Of a stretch of DNA of 26,857 nt, positions 17,928-24,256 are shown one piece after another. The translations under genes were made by a program, and so were the position numbers. Under the pieces are notes generated by a model. It worked only from the letters and a program-made list of their open reading frames with translations. It was not told the DNA's origin and ran no database searches. The stretch lies in the NCBI GenBank assembly GCA_965651265.1, contig CBFGRV010000042.1:1-26857 (forward strand), in the 5' to 3' direction. This DNA comes from CBFGRV01 sp965651265 (GTDB lineage Bacteria; Bacteroidota; Rhodothermia; Rhodothermales; VXPQ01). How positions within the stretch are numbered: the first letter of the stretch is position 1; every line of letters starts with the position of its first letter.

Positions 17928-18641
17928 ATGCCCGGCAAGCCGGTCAACCTTAGGAAGGAGAACGAGCGAGACCTGAATTTCTGGGAGCGCATCTATCTAC
18001 CCGAGATCTTCCGCGGACTCGGGTACACGTTCCGGAAAATGCGGGAGCCGCTCTACACGTTTCAGTACCCGGATGAGCAGTGGTATCCGCCCGACAGCTA
18101 TCGGGGCCGGCCCGTGCTGGTCGAAGAAGAGGGCAAGCCCCGATGCGTATCCTGTAATCTGTGTGCGCGTGCCTGCCCTCCGATGGCCATCTCAATGCAG
18201 TCGCACGAAATCGAAGGCGCCAAGGAGCGAGAGCCTCAGTGGTTCGAGATCAACATGCTCCGATGCATCTACTGCGGGTACTGCGAAGAAGTGTGTCCCG
18301 AGGAGGCCATCGTCATGTCAAAGGAATACGACATGACCTTCCAGAGCCGGGATGAAGCCATCTTCGGACTCGATCGCCTGCTCGTCCCGAAAGAGCAGCT
18401 CAAGGATCGACTCGAGTACCTCGCTATCTACAAGGATCCACAGTTCGGTCAGCAGTGGGATTTTCGCCACGAGAACAATATTCACAGCCTCAAGGACCGT
18501 CATTTCCTGACCTACCTCGCCCAGACACTCGACGAAGACGTCGTCGAGCAAATCCACGCCGAAACGCCTTCACCGGCCGCAAGGGACATGGATTGGGGAA
18601 GTGAGCGCCACGGCCCGCCCACGTCCGGACACGCGAATTGA
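17928..18641 (+). CDS. nuoI: NADH-quinone oxidoreductase subunit I
   Basis: Peripheral-arm subunit of complex I that carries clusters N6a and N6b toward quinone. Two ferredoxin-type motifs are complete: CVSCNLCARACP with C73, C76, C79 and C83, and CIYCGYCEEVCP with C113, C116, C119 and C123. At 237 residues it is longer than the usual 160-180. The additional material is mostly a C-terminal extension (about 150-237) with an aromatic, charged stretch around DPQFGQQWDFRHENN. No other nuo gene lies in the window. In Rhodothermus marinus, as I recall, nqo9 is likewise separate from the two main nqo operons, so the isolation need not mean loss of function. A DinB-like gene follows closely. Confidence 0.93.
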   Translation: MPGKPVNLRKENERDLNFWERIYLPEIFRGLGYTFRKMREPLYTFQYPDEQWYPPDSYRGRPVLVEEEGKPRCVSCNLCARACPPMAISMQSHEIEGAKEREPQWFEINMLRCIYCGYCEEVCPEEAIVMSKEYDMTFQSRDEAIFGLDRLLVPKEQLKDRLEYLAIYKDPQFGQQWDFRHENNIHSLKDRHFLTYLAQTLDEDVVEQIHAETPSPAARDMDWGSERHGPPTSGHAN

Positions 18642-18660
18642 CCGAGCCAGTGCAGGGGGG

Positions 18661-19194
18661 ATGAAGGAGGTAAATTCCGACGACAGGGCCCGGGCGATCG
18701 TACCTATGCTCGAGCAGCTCGAATACCTGATCGAGGAGGTCGAGGCGCTGAAGACCCAGTTGAAGCTGGTCCCGATCGACGTGCTCGCAGCCAGGCCCCT
18801 CGACTCGGACCTTTCTCTTAAGGAGATCTACGCGATGCTGGCACGGCGGGATGAAGAGGTGTTCGTACCCGTGATCCGCCGGATCGGGGAAGGTAAATGG
18901 TTGGATGTAAACGTGCCGGATGGGGAGAGCCTTCTTCAGAGCACAGACTGGAACGGAAGTGAAATGCACGCCATCCTCGGGCGCGTACAGCGGGCACGCA
19001 GAGAGCTTGTCGAGGCGCTCCGGTCACTGGACGCCGGCCACTATGGCATGCCGGTTCGGCTCAACGGCGAGAATACGGATCTCCTGGGCCTAGCGTACTG
19101 GATTACCCAGCAGGATGCCGCACTTCTTCAGCGAGCGGCACATCGACTGCACGACAGCCATCTCGTCCGGACGAACGCTCTACAAACAAGATAG
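18661..19194 (+). CDS. DinB-like four-helix protein, probably without metal site
   Basis: Small cytoplasmic protein of 177 residues from the ATG at 18661, which has a strong CAGGGGGG immediately upstream. A GTG at 18601 would overlap the nuoI tail by 41 bp and is less likely. The pattern of four helices resembles the DinB superfamily: LSLKEIYAMLARRDEEVF sits where these proteins have a first metal-binding helix, then RARRELVEALRSL, then LLGLAYWITQQDAALLQRAA in the position of the last helix. The histidines that usually bind metal in DinB proteins are not evident at those places (Ala and Gln occur instead), so a catalytic role is doubtful. The family call is by pattern only and could be wrong. 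It is probably co-transcribed with nuoI, 19 bp upstream. Confidence 0.55.
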   Translation: MKEVNSDDRARAIVPMLEQLEYLIEEVEALKTQLKLVPIDVLAARPLDSDLSLKEIYAMLARRDEEVFVPVIRRIGEGKWLDVNVPDGESLLQSTDWNGSEMHAILGRVQRARRELVEALRSLDAGHYGMPVRLNGENTDLLGLAYWITQQDAALLQRAAHRLHDSHLVRTNALQTR

Positions 19195-19506
19195 ACGAGC
19201 CCTTGCACAGGGGAATAGGCGTGGGCTCCACGCGTTTCCTAGATACGCGGGTAACGATCGGGGCGTACCATCAACAAACTCGCAATATACGCCGATAAAA
19301 GGGCTGCCCGGCGTTACGCCGCCTTACGCATTGCGTAATCCGCAGAGATGCGTGCGTATATTCGCGCAGCAGATAGGTGAAGCGGCGATTGAAGAATGGT
19401 CGAATAGAGCCTCCCGCCTAGGGGGCCATCCGTTCCGCACACGCATCCGAGAAAATTCGGCCGTATCTTTACAGATCTTCGGGCCAACGAAAAGGCAGAC
19501 AACGAT
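19195..19506. promoter_or_regulatory. 312-bp gene-free region before holA, with palindromes
   Basis: No credible gene is seen; the open frame across it is Arg/Ser rich and lacks family features. It holds a perfect 15-bp palindrome, TTACGCA-T-TGCGTAA, at 19324-19338, and just before it a small GGCG-TTA-CGCC hairpin at 19310-19320. TATCTTTA at 19464-19471 resembles the Bacteroidota -7 element (TAnnTTTG) and would give a short leader for holA. I see no matching -33 TTTG, so that promoter is tentative. Confidence 0.45.
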
Positions 19507-20526
19507 ATGGCCGGTAACGAGACGACTTACGAACAGCTAGTCACCGCGTTCCGGCATAAAAATTTTCAGCCTCTCTATTTCTTTTACGGCGAGGAACGGT
19601 TCCTTGCCGAGGAACTGCAGGAGGTACTTCGCGATCACGCGCTCGCACCGCATGAACGTGACTTCAATCTGGACATCGTCTACGGACACGAAACGGACGC
19701 GCAGCACGTTATTTCTCTGTGCTCCGCGTATCCGATCATGGCCGAGCGCCGCCTCGTCATTGTTCGAGATTTCGAGCAGCTGAAGGAGGCGGACCGGCTG
19801 AAGGCTTACGCCGAAAATCCCAACCCGTCGGCGGTCGTGCTCTTCGTCTACACAGGTAAGCCGAACCTGAGCCGGCATCCGTTCCGAGCATTCAAAGAGA
19901 AGGCTGTCGTCTTCGAGTGCAAGGCGTTCCGCCCAAATCAGATGAGCGGCTGGCTAAAGGCGAGGGCCGAGACGGCGGGGTATCGGATCGAAGCCGAGGC
20001 TCTCCGGATGCTCACAGACTACGTGGGCACCAATCTTCGTGTAGCCGCCGGCGAGCTCGATAAGCTGGCCACATTCGCTGCCGGACGAAAGACCATTACG
20101 GCGGACGATGTCGTCTACGCAAGCGGACAGACGCGCGAGTTCAACGTATTTGAGCTTCAACGATCCATCGCGGAAGGCCGCCGCGCAGACGCCCACCGGA
20201 TTGCGGAACGGATGTTGCAACAAGCATCGAATTCCCAGGGTGAAGCGCTCATGACGGTGGCCGTTCTGACAGCCTTTTTCGTAAAGCTGTTGAAGTTGAC
20301 GACGTGCATTGGACAGCCGGAATCGAGTATCGCGAGCCGGATCGGTGTCCCCAGATACTACGTGAAGGAGTACGTCCAGAGCCTTCGCCGTTTTCCAATG
20401 CCCGCCATCGAGGACGCGCTCACCTCGTTGTTGGCGGCAGATTATGAACTGAAAGGGGGTGCCAATCGAAATGCGCCACTGGTAATGACACTCCTATTGC
20501 ATAGAATTCTAGGACCGCAAACCTAA
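19507..20526 (+). CDS. holA: DNA polymerase III delta subunit
   Basis: Clamp-loader subunit that opens the beta sliding clamp. The 339 residues match the HolA pattern: an N-terminal AAA+-like domain starting YEQLVTAFRHKNFQPLYFFY and then GEERFLAEE (about 8-35), where the nucleotide-binding P loop is absent as expected for delta. The beta-interacting region follows (SAYPIMAERRLVIVRDFEQL, about 73-92). The middle holds LRVAAGELDKLATFA and a conserved EFNVFELQRSI segment. The C-terminal collar domain ends GGANRNAPLVMTLLLHRIL. The length is normal for the family. It is the first gene after a 312-bp gap and is followed by an ECF sigma gene 63 bp downstream. Confidence 0.92.
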   Translation: MAGNETTYEQLVTAFRHKNFQPLYFFYGEERFLAEELQEVLRDHALAPHERDFNLDIVYGHETDAQHVISLCSAYPIMAERRLVIVRDFEQLKEADRLKAYAENPNPSAVVLFVYTGKPNLSRHPFRAFKEKAVVFECKAFRPNQMSGWLKARAETAGYRIEAEALRMLTDYVGTNLRVAAGELDKLATFAAGRKTITADDVVYASGQTREFNVFELQRSIAEGRRADAHRIAERMLQQASNSQGEALMTVAVLTAFFVKLLKLTTCIGQPESSIASRIGVPRYYVKEYVQSLRRFPMPAIEDALTSLLAADYELKGGANRNAPLVMTLLLHRILGPQT

Positions 20527-20589
20527 AGCACCGGTAACAAGCGGGATGCTCTCCCGTCTTACATAGAAGACGAAAACGCAGAGACGTCA

Positions 20590-21252
20590 ATGCAGAAGGC
20601 AAATATCATACGACGTCGGCAGACGACGCTCAAGAATACGAACCCCAACACCCGGCATCTGGAGACCCTCAGCCAGATGACGGATGAGGACCTCATGTCC
20701 CAATTTCAGGCAGGTACGGTGGAGGCGTTCGACATTCTCGTTAGCCGTTACAAGGATCCGCTGACGAACTATATCTATCGCTTCCTGGGTGATATGAAGG
20801 AGTGCGAAGACCTCCTCCAGGAGACATTTCTACGAGTCTATCGGAATCGGCATTCCTATCGGCGAATTGCCAAATTCTCGACCTGGCTCTACACGATTGC
20901 GGGGAACCTCGCGCGCTCCGAATACCGCAAAAGGAAGCGCCGCCGACTCTACTCTCTTCAGTCCGTAAATCGGGATGATGAGGAGTACGAGGTGGAGGTA
21001 CCGGACGAAACATTCTCTCCTGACCGGCATACCGAAAGTACTATTCAAGATTTCTACATACAGGAGGCCCTGAAACAGATTCCGGAGGAGTTTCGCGAGG
21101 TCGTGGTGCTGCGCGACGTGCAGCAACTAGCCTACGAGGAGATCGCTGAAATCACGGGTCTGCCGATGGGTACCGTCAAGAGCCGAATCAACCGCGGTCG
21201 CACCAAACTGCAGATTCTCCTCAAGGATATTTATTCGGTGCAGGAAGAATAA
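20590..21252 (+). CDS. ECF-type RNA polymerase sigma factor
   Basis: Extracytoplasmic-function (sigma-E-like) sigma factor of 220 residues. Sigma region 2 covers about 35-110, with the core-binding and -10 recognition pattern DILVSRYKDPLTNYIYRFLG, then ECEDLLQETFLRVYRN and FSTWLYTIAGNLARSEYRKR. Region 4 covers about 155-210, with LKQIPEEFREVVVLRDVQQL, the helix-turn-helix AYEEIAEITGLPMGTVKSRI and NRGRTKL. The linker between them is acidic. An internal ATG at 20677 (MTDEDLMSQF) is the alternative start; it would remove a basic 29-residue N-terminal tail. A strong terminator sits 26 bp after the stop. The next gene encodes a membrane protein with an anti-sigma-like N terminus, a natural partner. 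Confidence 0.93.
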   Translation: MQKANIIRRRQTTLKNTNPNTRHLETLSQMTDEDLMSQFQAGTVEAFDILVSRYKDPLTNYIYRFLGDMKECEDLLQETFLRVYRNRHSYRRIAKFSTWLYTIAGNLARSEYRKRKRRRLYSLQSVNRDDEEYEVEVPDETFSPDRHTESTIQDFYIQEALKQIPEEFREVVVLRDVQQLAYEEIAEITGLPMGTVKSRINRGRTKLQILLKDIYSVQEE

Positions 21253-21277
21253 CTTTTCGTCCCTATCGGGAAACCAC

Positions 21278-21320
21278 AGGGGGTCGGCGGTTATTCTACT
21301 GCCGACCCCCTTTCGTTTTT
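21278..21320 (+). terminator. Strong intrinsic terminator after the sigma factor gene
   Basis: AGGGGGTCGGC (21278-21288) pairs perfectly with GCCGACCCCCT (21301-21311) across a 12-nt loop, followed by TTCGTTTTT. It closes the sigma transcript before the anti-sigma-like gene. Confidence 0.92.
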
Positions 21321-21378
21321 GATCTTCGATGAACCGCCGATAGCTCCTTATGTGACGTGTGCTTGAGTAACCCTGCCT

Positions 21379-22002
21379 ATGTGTGACGGATACGACCCAC
21401 CGCTTAAGGACAACCTACCCGATCTCGAAGACGAACTCCTCTGCGAGTATGTGGACGGCACGATGGACCCTGTTGTCCGGGAGGTCTTCGAGGAGTATCT
21501 CTACGCGAATCCGGAAATCAAGGAGCACGTCGAGTGCCTGCGCGATACCCGTCAGTTGTTGTGTCGATACGGATGTCGCTGCCACGCACCCCGCGACCTC
21601 CACGATCGCCTCAAGCGACGGATTACGTTTGACTTGAGCTTTCATCCGGTGTCTTTCCAGTGGACCGTCGGCGATCGACTGAAGGGGGCCACCATGAGCT
21701 CGGCGTTTGCACTCCTGCTGGTAATCGGTCTCGCAGGAGGAATGTCGATGCTGGACGACGGGGATCTGCGGCCGACGGTGATGTCGGCAACTGCCGTACC
21801 GTCTCCCGATTTTCGATTCAGCATGGACAGAGCCGTTCGCTCTCCGATCCGAAGTAGCGCGGATTTTGGGGCAAGAATGTCGGCGCTGGGCATGGCCTCA
21901 AGCCCTCACGTCACGACCACCATCATCCAGAGCGATCACCCCGCACCGACTGCGGATACGAGCTTCGCGCTCCTCCTGGAACAATCTGCGTCCTTGCCCT
22001 GA
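21379..22002 (+). CDS. Probable membrane anti-sigma factor (zf-HC2-like)
   Basis: A 207-residue protein with the architecture of a transmembrane anti-sigma factor. The N-terminal region LLCEYVDGTMDPVVREVFEE (20-39) plus YLYANPEIKEHVECLRDTRQ (40-59) follows the pattern of zinc-finger anti-sigma domains (a short helix, DG turn, acidic helix, then His/Cys). Candidate metal ligands are H50, C53, C62, C66, C68 and H69; the spacing is not the canonical H-x3-C-x2-C. APRDLHDRLKRRI (70-82) matches the segment that usually joins this domain to the membrane helix. One transmembrane segment lies at about 107-124, and the remainder is a Ser/Ala-rich periplasmic region without recognised domain. Its position after the ECF sigma gene suggests it inhibits that sigma factor; this is inference. 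A terminator lies between the two. Confidence 0.7.
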   Translation: MCDGYDPPLKDNLPDLEDELLCEYVDGTMDPVVREVFEEYLYANPEIKEHVECLRDTRQLLCRYGCRCHAPRDLHDRLKRRITFDLSFHPVSFQWTVGDRLKGATMSSAFALLLVIGLAGGMSMLDDGDLRPTVMSATAVPSPDFRFSMDRAVRSPIRSSADFGARMSALGMASSPHVTTTIIQSDHPAPTADTSFALLLEQSASLP

Positions 22003-22046
22003 TCATTCAATGAGGTGTCAGGTATAAGCCAAGCGACTATTCTCGA

Positions 22047-22120
22047 GGGCCCTTAGCTCAGGGGTTCAGAGCGCTCGCCTCACACGCGAGAGGTCACTGG
22101 TTCAAATCCAGTAGGGCCCA
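22047..22120 (+). tRNA. tRNA-Val (anticodon CAC)
   Basis: A full cloverleaf of 74 nt. The acceptor arms GGGCCCT (22047-22053) and AGGGCCC (22113-22119) pair, followed by discriminator A. The D arm is GCTC/GAGC, the anticodon stem CTCGC/GCGAG with a seven-base loop CTCACAC, anticodon CAC at 22081-22083 (valine, reading GUG codons). The T arm is ACTGG/CCAGT with loop TTCAAAT. CCA is not encoded. TATAAG at 22023-22028 lies at a suitable distance to be a -10 element, though a -35 is not clear. Confidence 0.96.
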
Positions 22121-22125
22121 CCCAC

Positions 22126-22158
22126 AAGACCCGCATGCATTCTGCCGCGGGTCTTTTT
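22126..22158 (+). terminator. Intrinsic terminator of tRNA-Val
   Basis: AAGACCCGC (22126-22134) pairs with GCGGGTCTT (22147-22155) across a 12-nt loop, running into TTTTT (22154-22158). An ATG at 22135 sits in its loop and so is an unlikely start for the following gene. Confidence 0.88.
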
Positions 22159-22197
22159 CGTAGACCCCTACCAGTAGCCGAGACGAAACGCCGTCGA

Positions 22198-22977
22198 ATG
22201 TCGGTCTCCAATCGTGTTGTTTACGCCACGCAGCCACGGCCACTGCGTGATCAAATCCATGACCTGCTCAAGAAGCCGTCACCAGAGGCCATTGAAGGCC
22301 AGATTACAGCCATTGTCGTCCCCGACGCCAACCTGTTGAAGGGCGGTGAGGTCGCGGCAAATGTCTACAAGCTGCTCGAAGGACGGAGCTACGACACCGT
22401 AATCATCGTGACGCCCAGTCACATCGGAGGCTTCAACCGGATTCACATTTGCAATGTCGATGTGTATCACACTCCGTTCGGAGAACTGCACGTCAACGAT
22501 CAGATCCGGAATGAGCTGTGCGACGAAGATGATGATATCTTCCTGGACAATCGCGGGCACTTTCACACGGAAGGCATCGACGTTCAGCTTCCCTTCCTCC
22601 AGACCGTTCTCGAGGGCTCGTTTGATATCGTACCCATCGTTATGGGGGATGAGTCGCCCGATCTCTGCCGCGAGCTTGGTCACGCGATCGGCGAAGTCAT
22701 GTACAACCGCAAGGCGCTCCTGGTTGTGACGGCGAATATCCTGGAGGCCGACCTCGAGGCTCTGCAGAAACTAAAGGAGCACTTTGAGCTTGCGGACGTG
22801 AGCCGCCTGATGTCGTTCATCAATTCCGACGCTTTGCGAATAGAGGGGCGTGGACCTCTCCTGGTGGGCCTGATCGCGTCCCTTCACAGAAAGGCTGACC
22901 GGATACGCGTTCTAGCGGTCACACCACCGTCCAACGGCATGCCCGGCTTCGTTGGGGCGATTCTAGCGCGAAGATGA
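22198..22977 (+). CDS. MEMO1/AmmeMemoRadiSam-B-like protein with degenerate active site
   Basis: A 259-residue protein of the Memo family (class III dioxygenase-like fold), for which a copper/iron redox role has been proposed in eukaryotes. Alignment by eye to human MEMO1 keeps the framework: AIVVPDANLLKGG (38-50) for the APHAGY motif, VTPSHIGGFNR (71-81) for GPSHH, VDVYHTPFGEL (87-97), IDVQLPFLQ (127-135) and IEGRGPL (215-221). H75 corresponds to His81. The other expected site residues are changed: D43 for His49, N180 for Asp189, E183 for His192 and E216 for Cys244. An intact redox centre is therefore unlikely. The ATG at 22198 is chosen because the only upstream one lies in the tRNA terminator. 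No AMMECR1 or radical-SAM partner gene is adjacent. Confidence 0.82.
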   Translation: MSVSNRVVYATQPRPLRDQIHDLLKKPSPEAIEGQITAIVVPDANLLKGGEVAANVYKLLEGRSYDTVIIVTPSHIGGFNRIHICNVDVYHTPFGELHVNDQIRNELCDEDDDIFLDNRGHFHTEGIDVQLPFLQTVLEGSFDIVPIVMGDESPDLCRELGHAIGEVMYNRKALLVVTANILEADLEALQKLKEHFELADVSRLMSFINSDALRIEGRGPLLVGLIASLHRKADRIRVLAVTPPSNGMPGFVGAILARR

Positions 22978-23056
22978 AGAAAGTGTGATTCCTGGATGAA
23001 GTTGAAAGAATGGTGATCGCAACGGAAAGATTTCATGGAGCCATTCGATCCGGGAA

Positions 23057-23074
23057 ATAGGCGAAACCGCCTAT
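23057..23074. other. Perfect hairpin in the 239-bp gap after the Memo-like gene
   Basis: ATAGGCG (23057-23063) and CGCCTAT (23068-23074) pair around AAAC. There is no T run, so a terminator is unlikely; an operator or RNA structure is possible. The rest of 22978-23216 shows no gene that I can support. Confidence 0.4.
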
Positions 23075-23216
23075 CTCATGCCTCGTTTATGGTCGCTTGA
23101 GAGCCGCGGTGCGGCATCGTTCTGGCCATTTCCGCTACCGCTATCCTCTCGGCACCGTCGATTTCACGCGGGTGAGTCCGGTGCATGCAAGATGTAGAAC
23201 AACCTGGAATGCCTCT

Positions 23217-23816
23217 ATGAAAGAGGGCATTGATAGATACACGTTCAAGCTACTTTCAAAATCAACACGCCGGGGTACGCTAAGCGACAATAAGTTCAAG
23301 ATATCGCGTTGGCAGGAAGGGGGTGATATAGGTGTCGCGGAGCTTCCGGATTGCCCGTATGCCGAGGAGGTCCGAGGCATCGAGTCTCCGACTCGCGCCA
23401 ACATCGCATATCAGTCGCTGGCTGTTGCCTCATTAAAGACGCTTCGAGGCGTACTCTCTCGTGAACGGGAGGCCGAAAGGCTGGCCATCTCCCTCGCCCA
23501 GGGCGAGAAGCTCCGGCATCTGATTAGCACCCTGGAGTCCACGTCTGAGGCAATAGGGCAGACTCTCGACATTCAAGGGCGCCATGTATTGAATCTGTCG
23601 CCCGACTATTCCGTCACCCGAAATGCGGAGCGGTCCTGGTGGTTTGCCCTCGTGGAGTGCATCGAAGCGATCGAGGACGGCATCCATTGCATACTTTCGC
23701 TCGCCGCGAGCCAGCCCAAGGGTGGGCCCGGGCGCACCCTGACCGCTATCGTGGTTCGGCTGCTCCGTAGCCATCATCGGGAGCTTCTCGTTGAGGCAGA
23801 CTCGTGGATCTCGTAG
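23217..23816 (+). CDS. Unrecognised helical protein, first of a two-gene unit
   Basis: No family recognised. From the ATG at 23217 it has 199 residues; the frame stays open upstream to a TTG at 23097, but those 40 residues are Arg-rich and unlike a conserved N terminus. The first 60 residues look unstructured. From about 63 on, helices are likely: SPTRANIAYQSLAVASLKTL, then REREAERLAISLAQGEKLRH, and later AERSWWFALVECIEAIEDGI. There is no signal peptide or membrane helix. It lies 6 bp before the next gene and so is probably co-transcribed with it. An open frame on the opposite strand (23433-24341) crosses both genes but reads as a shadow. The product is best called hypothetical. Confidence 0.6.
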   Translation: MKEGIDRYTFKLLSKSTRRGTLSDNKFKISRWQEGGDIGVAELPDCPYAEEVRGIESPTRANIAYQSLAVASLKTLRGVLSREREAERLAISLAQGEKLRHLISTLESTSEAIGQTLDIQGRHVLNLSPDYSVTRNAERSWWFALVECIEAIEDGIHCILSLAASQPKGGPGRTLTAIVVRLLRSHHRELLVEADSWIS

Positions 23817-23822
23817 AAACCG

Positions 23823-24218
23823 ATGGATCACCGGATCGAAAGCTGCCTGAAGTCCGATGATCACGAGCTCGCCGAACGCTGGCAAATGGTGCTCGATTGG
23901 GTTGCAGCTCGATTTGGAAAGCAGCCGGACATCGAAGCCATTCTCTTCCTGATCGGCCTCCAATCGCGCGGAATCGGATACGATCCTGACATGCCGAAGG
24001 AGCGGAAGCAGGATACGATCATGGAAGGGACGTTCTGCTCCTTCGAGAAACTGGGCTTCTACGAGCGCGTGGGACTCGATGAGGATGGCTTTTGGATCTG
24101 GGAGCGATCCGTGGATATCCCAAAGCTTTCCATCGAGGACCAGGAGAAGCTGCTCAAGATTGGAATTGTGCGCTTCTTCGAGGACGTACTTGGATCGGTT
24201 GGTCGGTCGACACCGTAA
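23823..24218 (+). CDS. Conserved hypothetical protein of a Bacteroidota type
   Basis: A 131-residue cytoplasmic protein. Its pattern (LDWVAARFGKQPDIEAILFL, then IGLQSRGIGYDP, KERKQDTIMEGTFCSFEKLG, GLDEDGFWIWE and LLKIGIVRFFED) resembles a small family of unknown function that I associate with Bacteroidota genomes; this recollection was not checked. The composition is acidic with several aromatic residues in GFWIWERSV, and it has no signal peptide or transmembrane segment. It starts 6 bp after the preceding unknown gene and ends 38 bp before lysS. The pair may share a function; nothing in the sequence says which. The start ATG is the only plausible one. Confidence 0.75.
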   Translation: MDHRIESCLKSDDHELAERWQMVLDWVAARFGKQPDIEAILFLIGLQSRGIGYDPDMPKERKQDTIMEGTFCSFEKLGFYERVGLDEDGFWIWERSVDIPKLSIEDQEKLLKIGIVRFFEDVLGSVGRSTP

Positions 24219-24256
24219 GCATCGACCGATCGCACCGTTTGCCCGAAAATTAGCCC

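Noticed and set aside
22135..22197. A longer N terminus for the Memo-like protein
   Set aside because: The ATG lies in the loop of the tRNA-Val terminator, and the added residues are basic and unlike the family.
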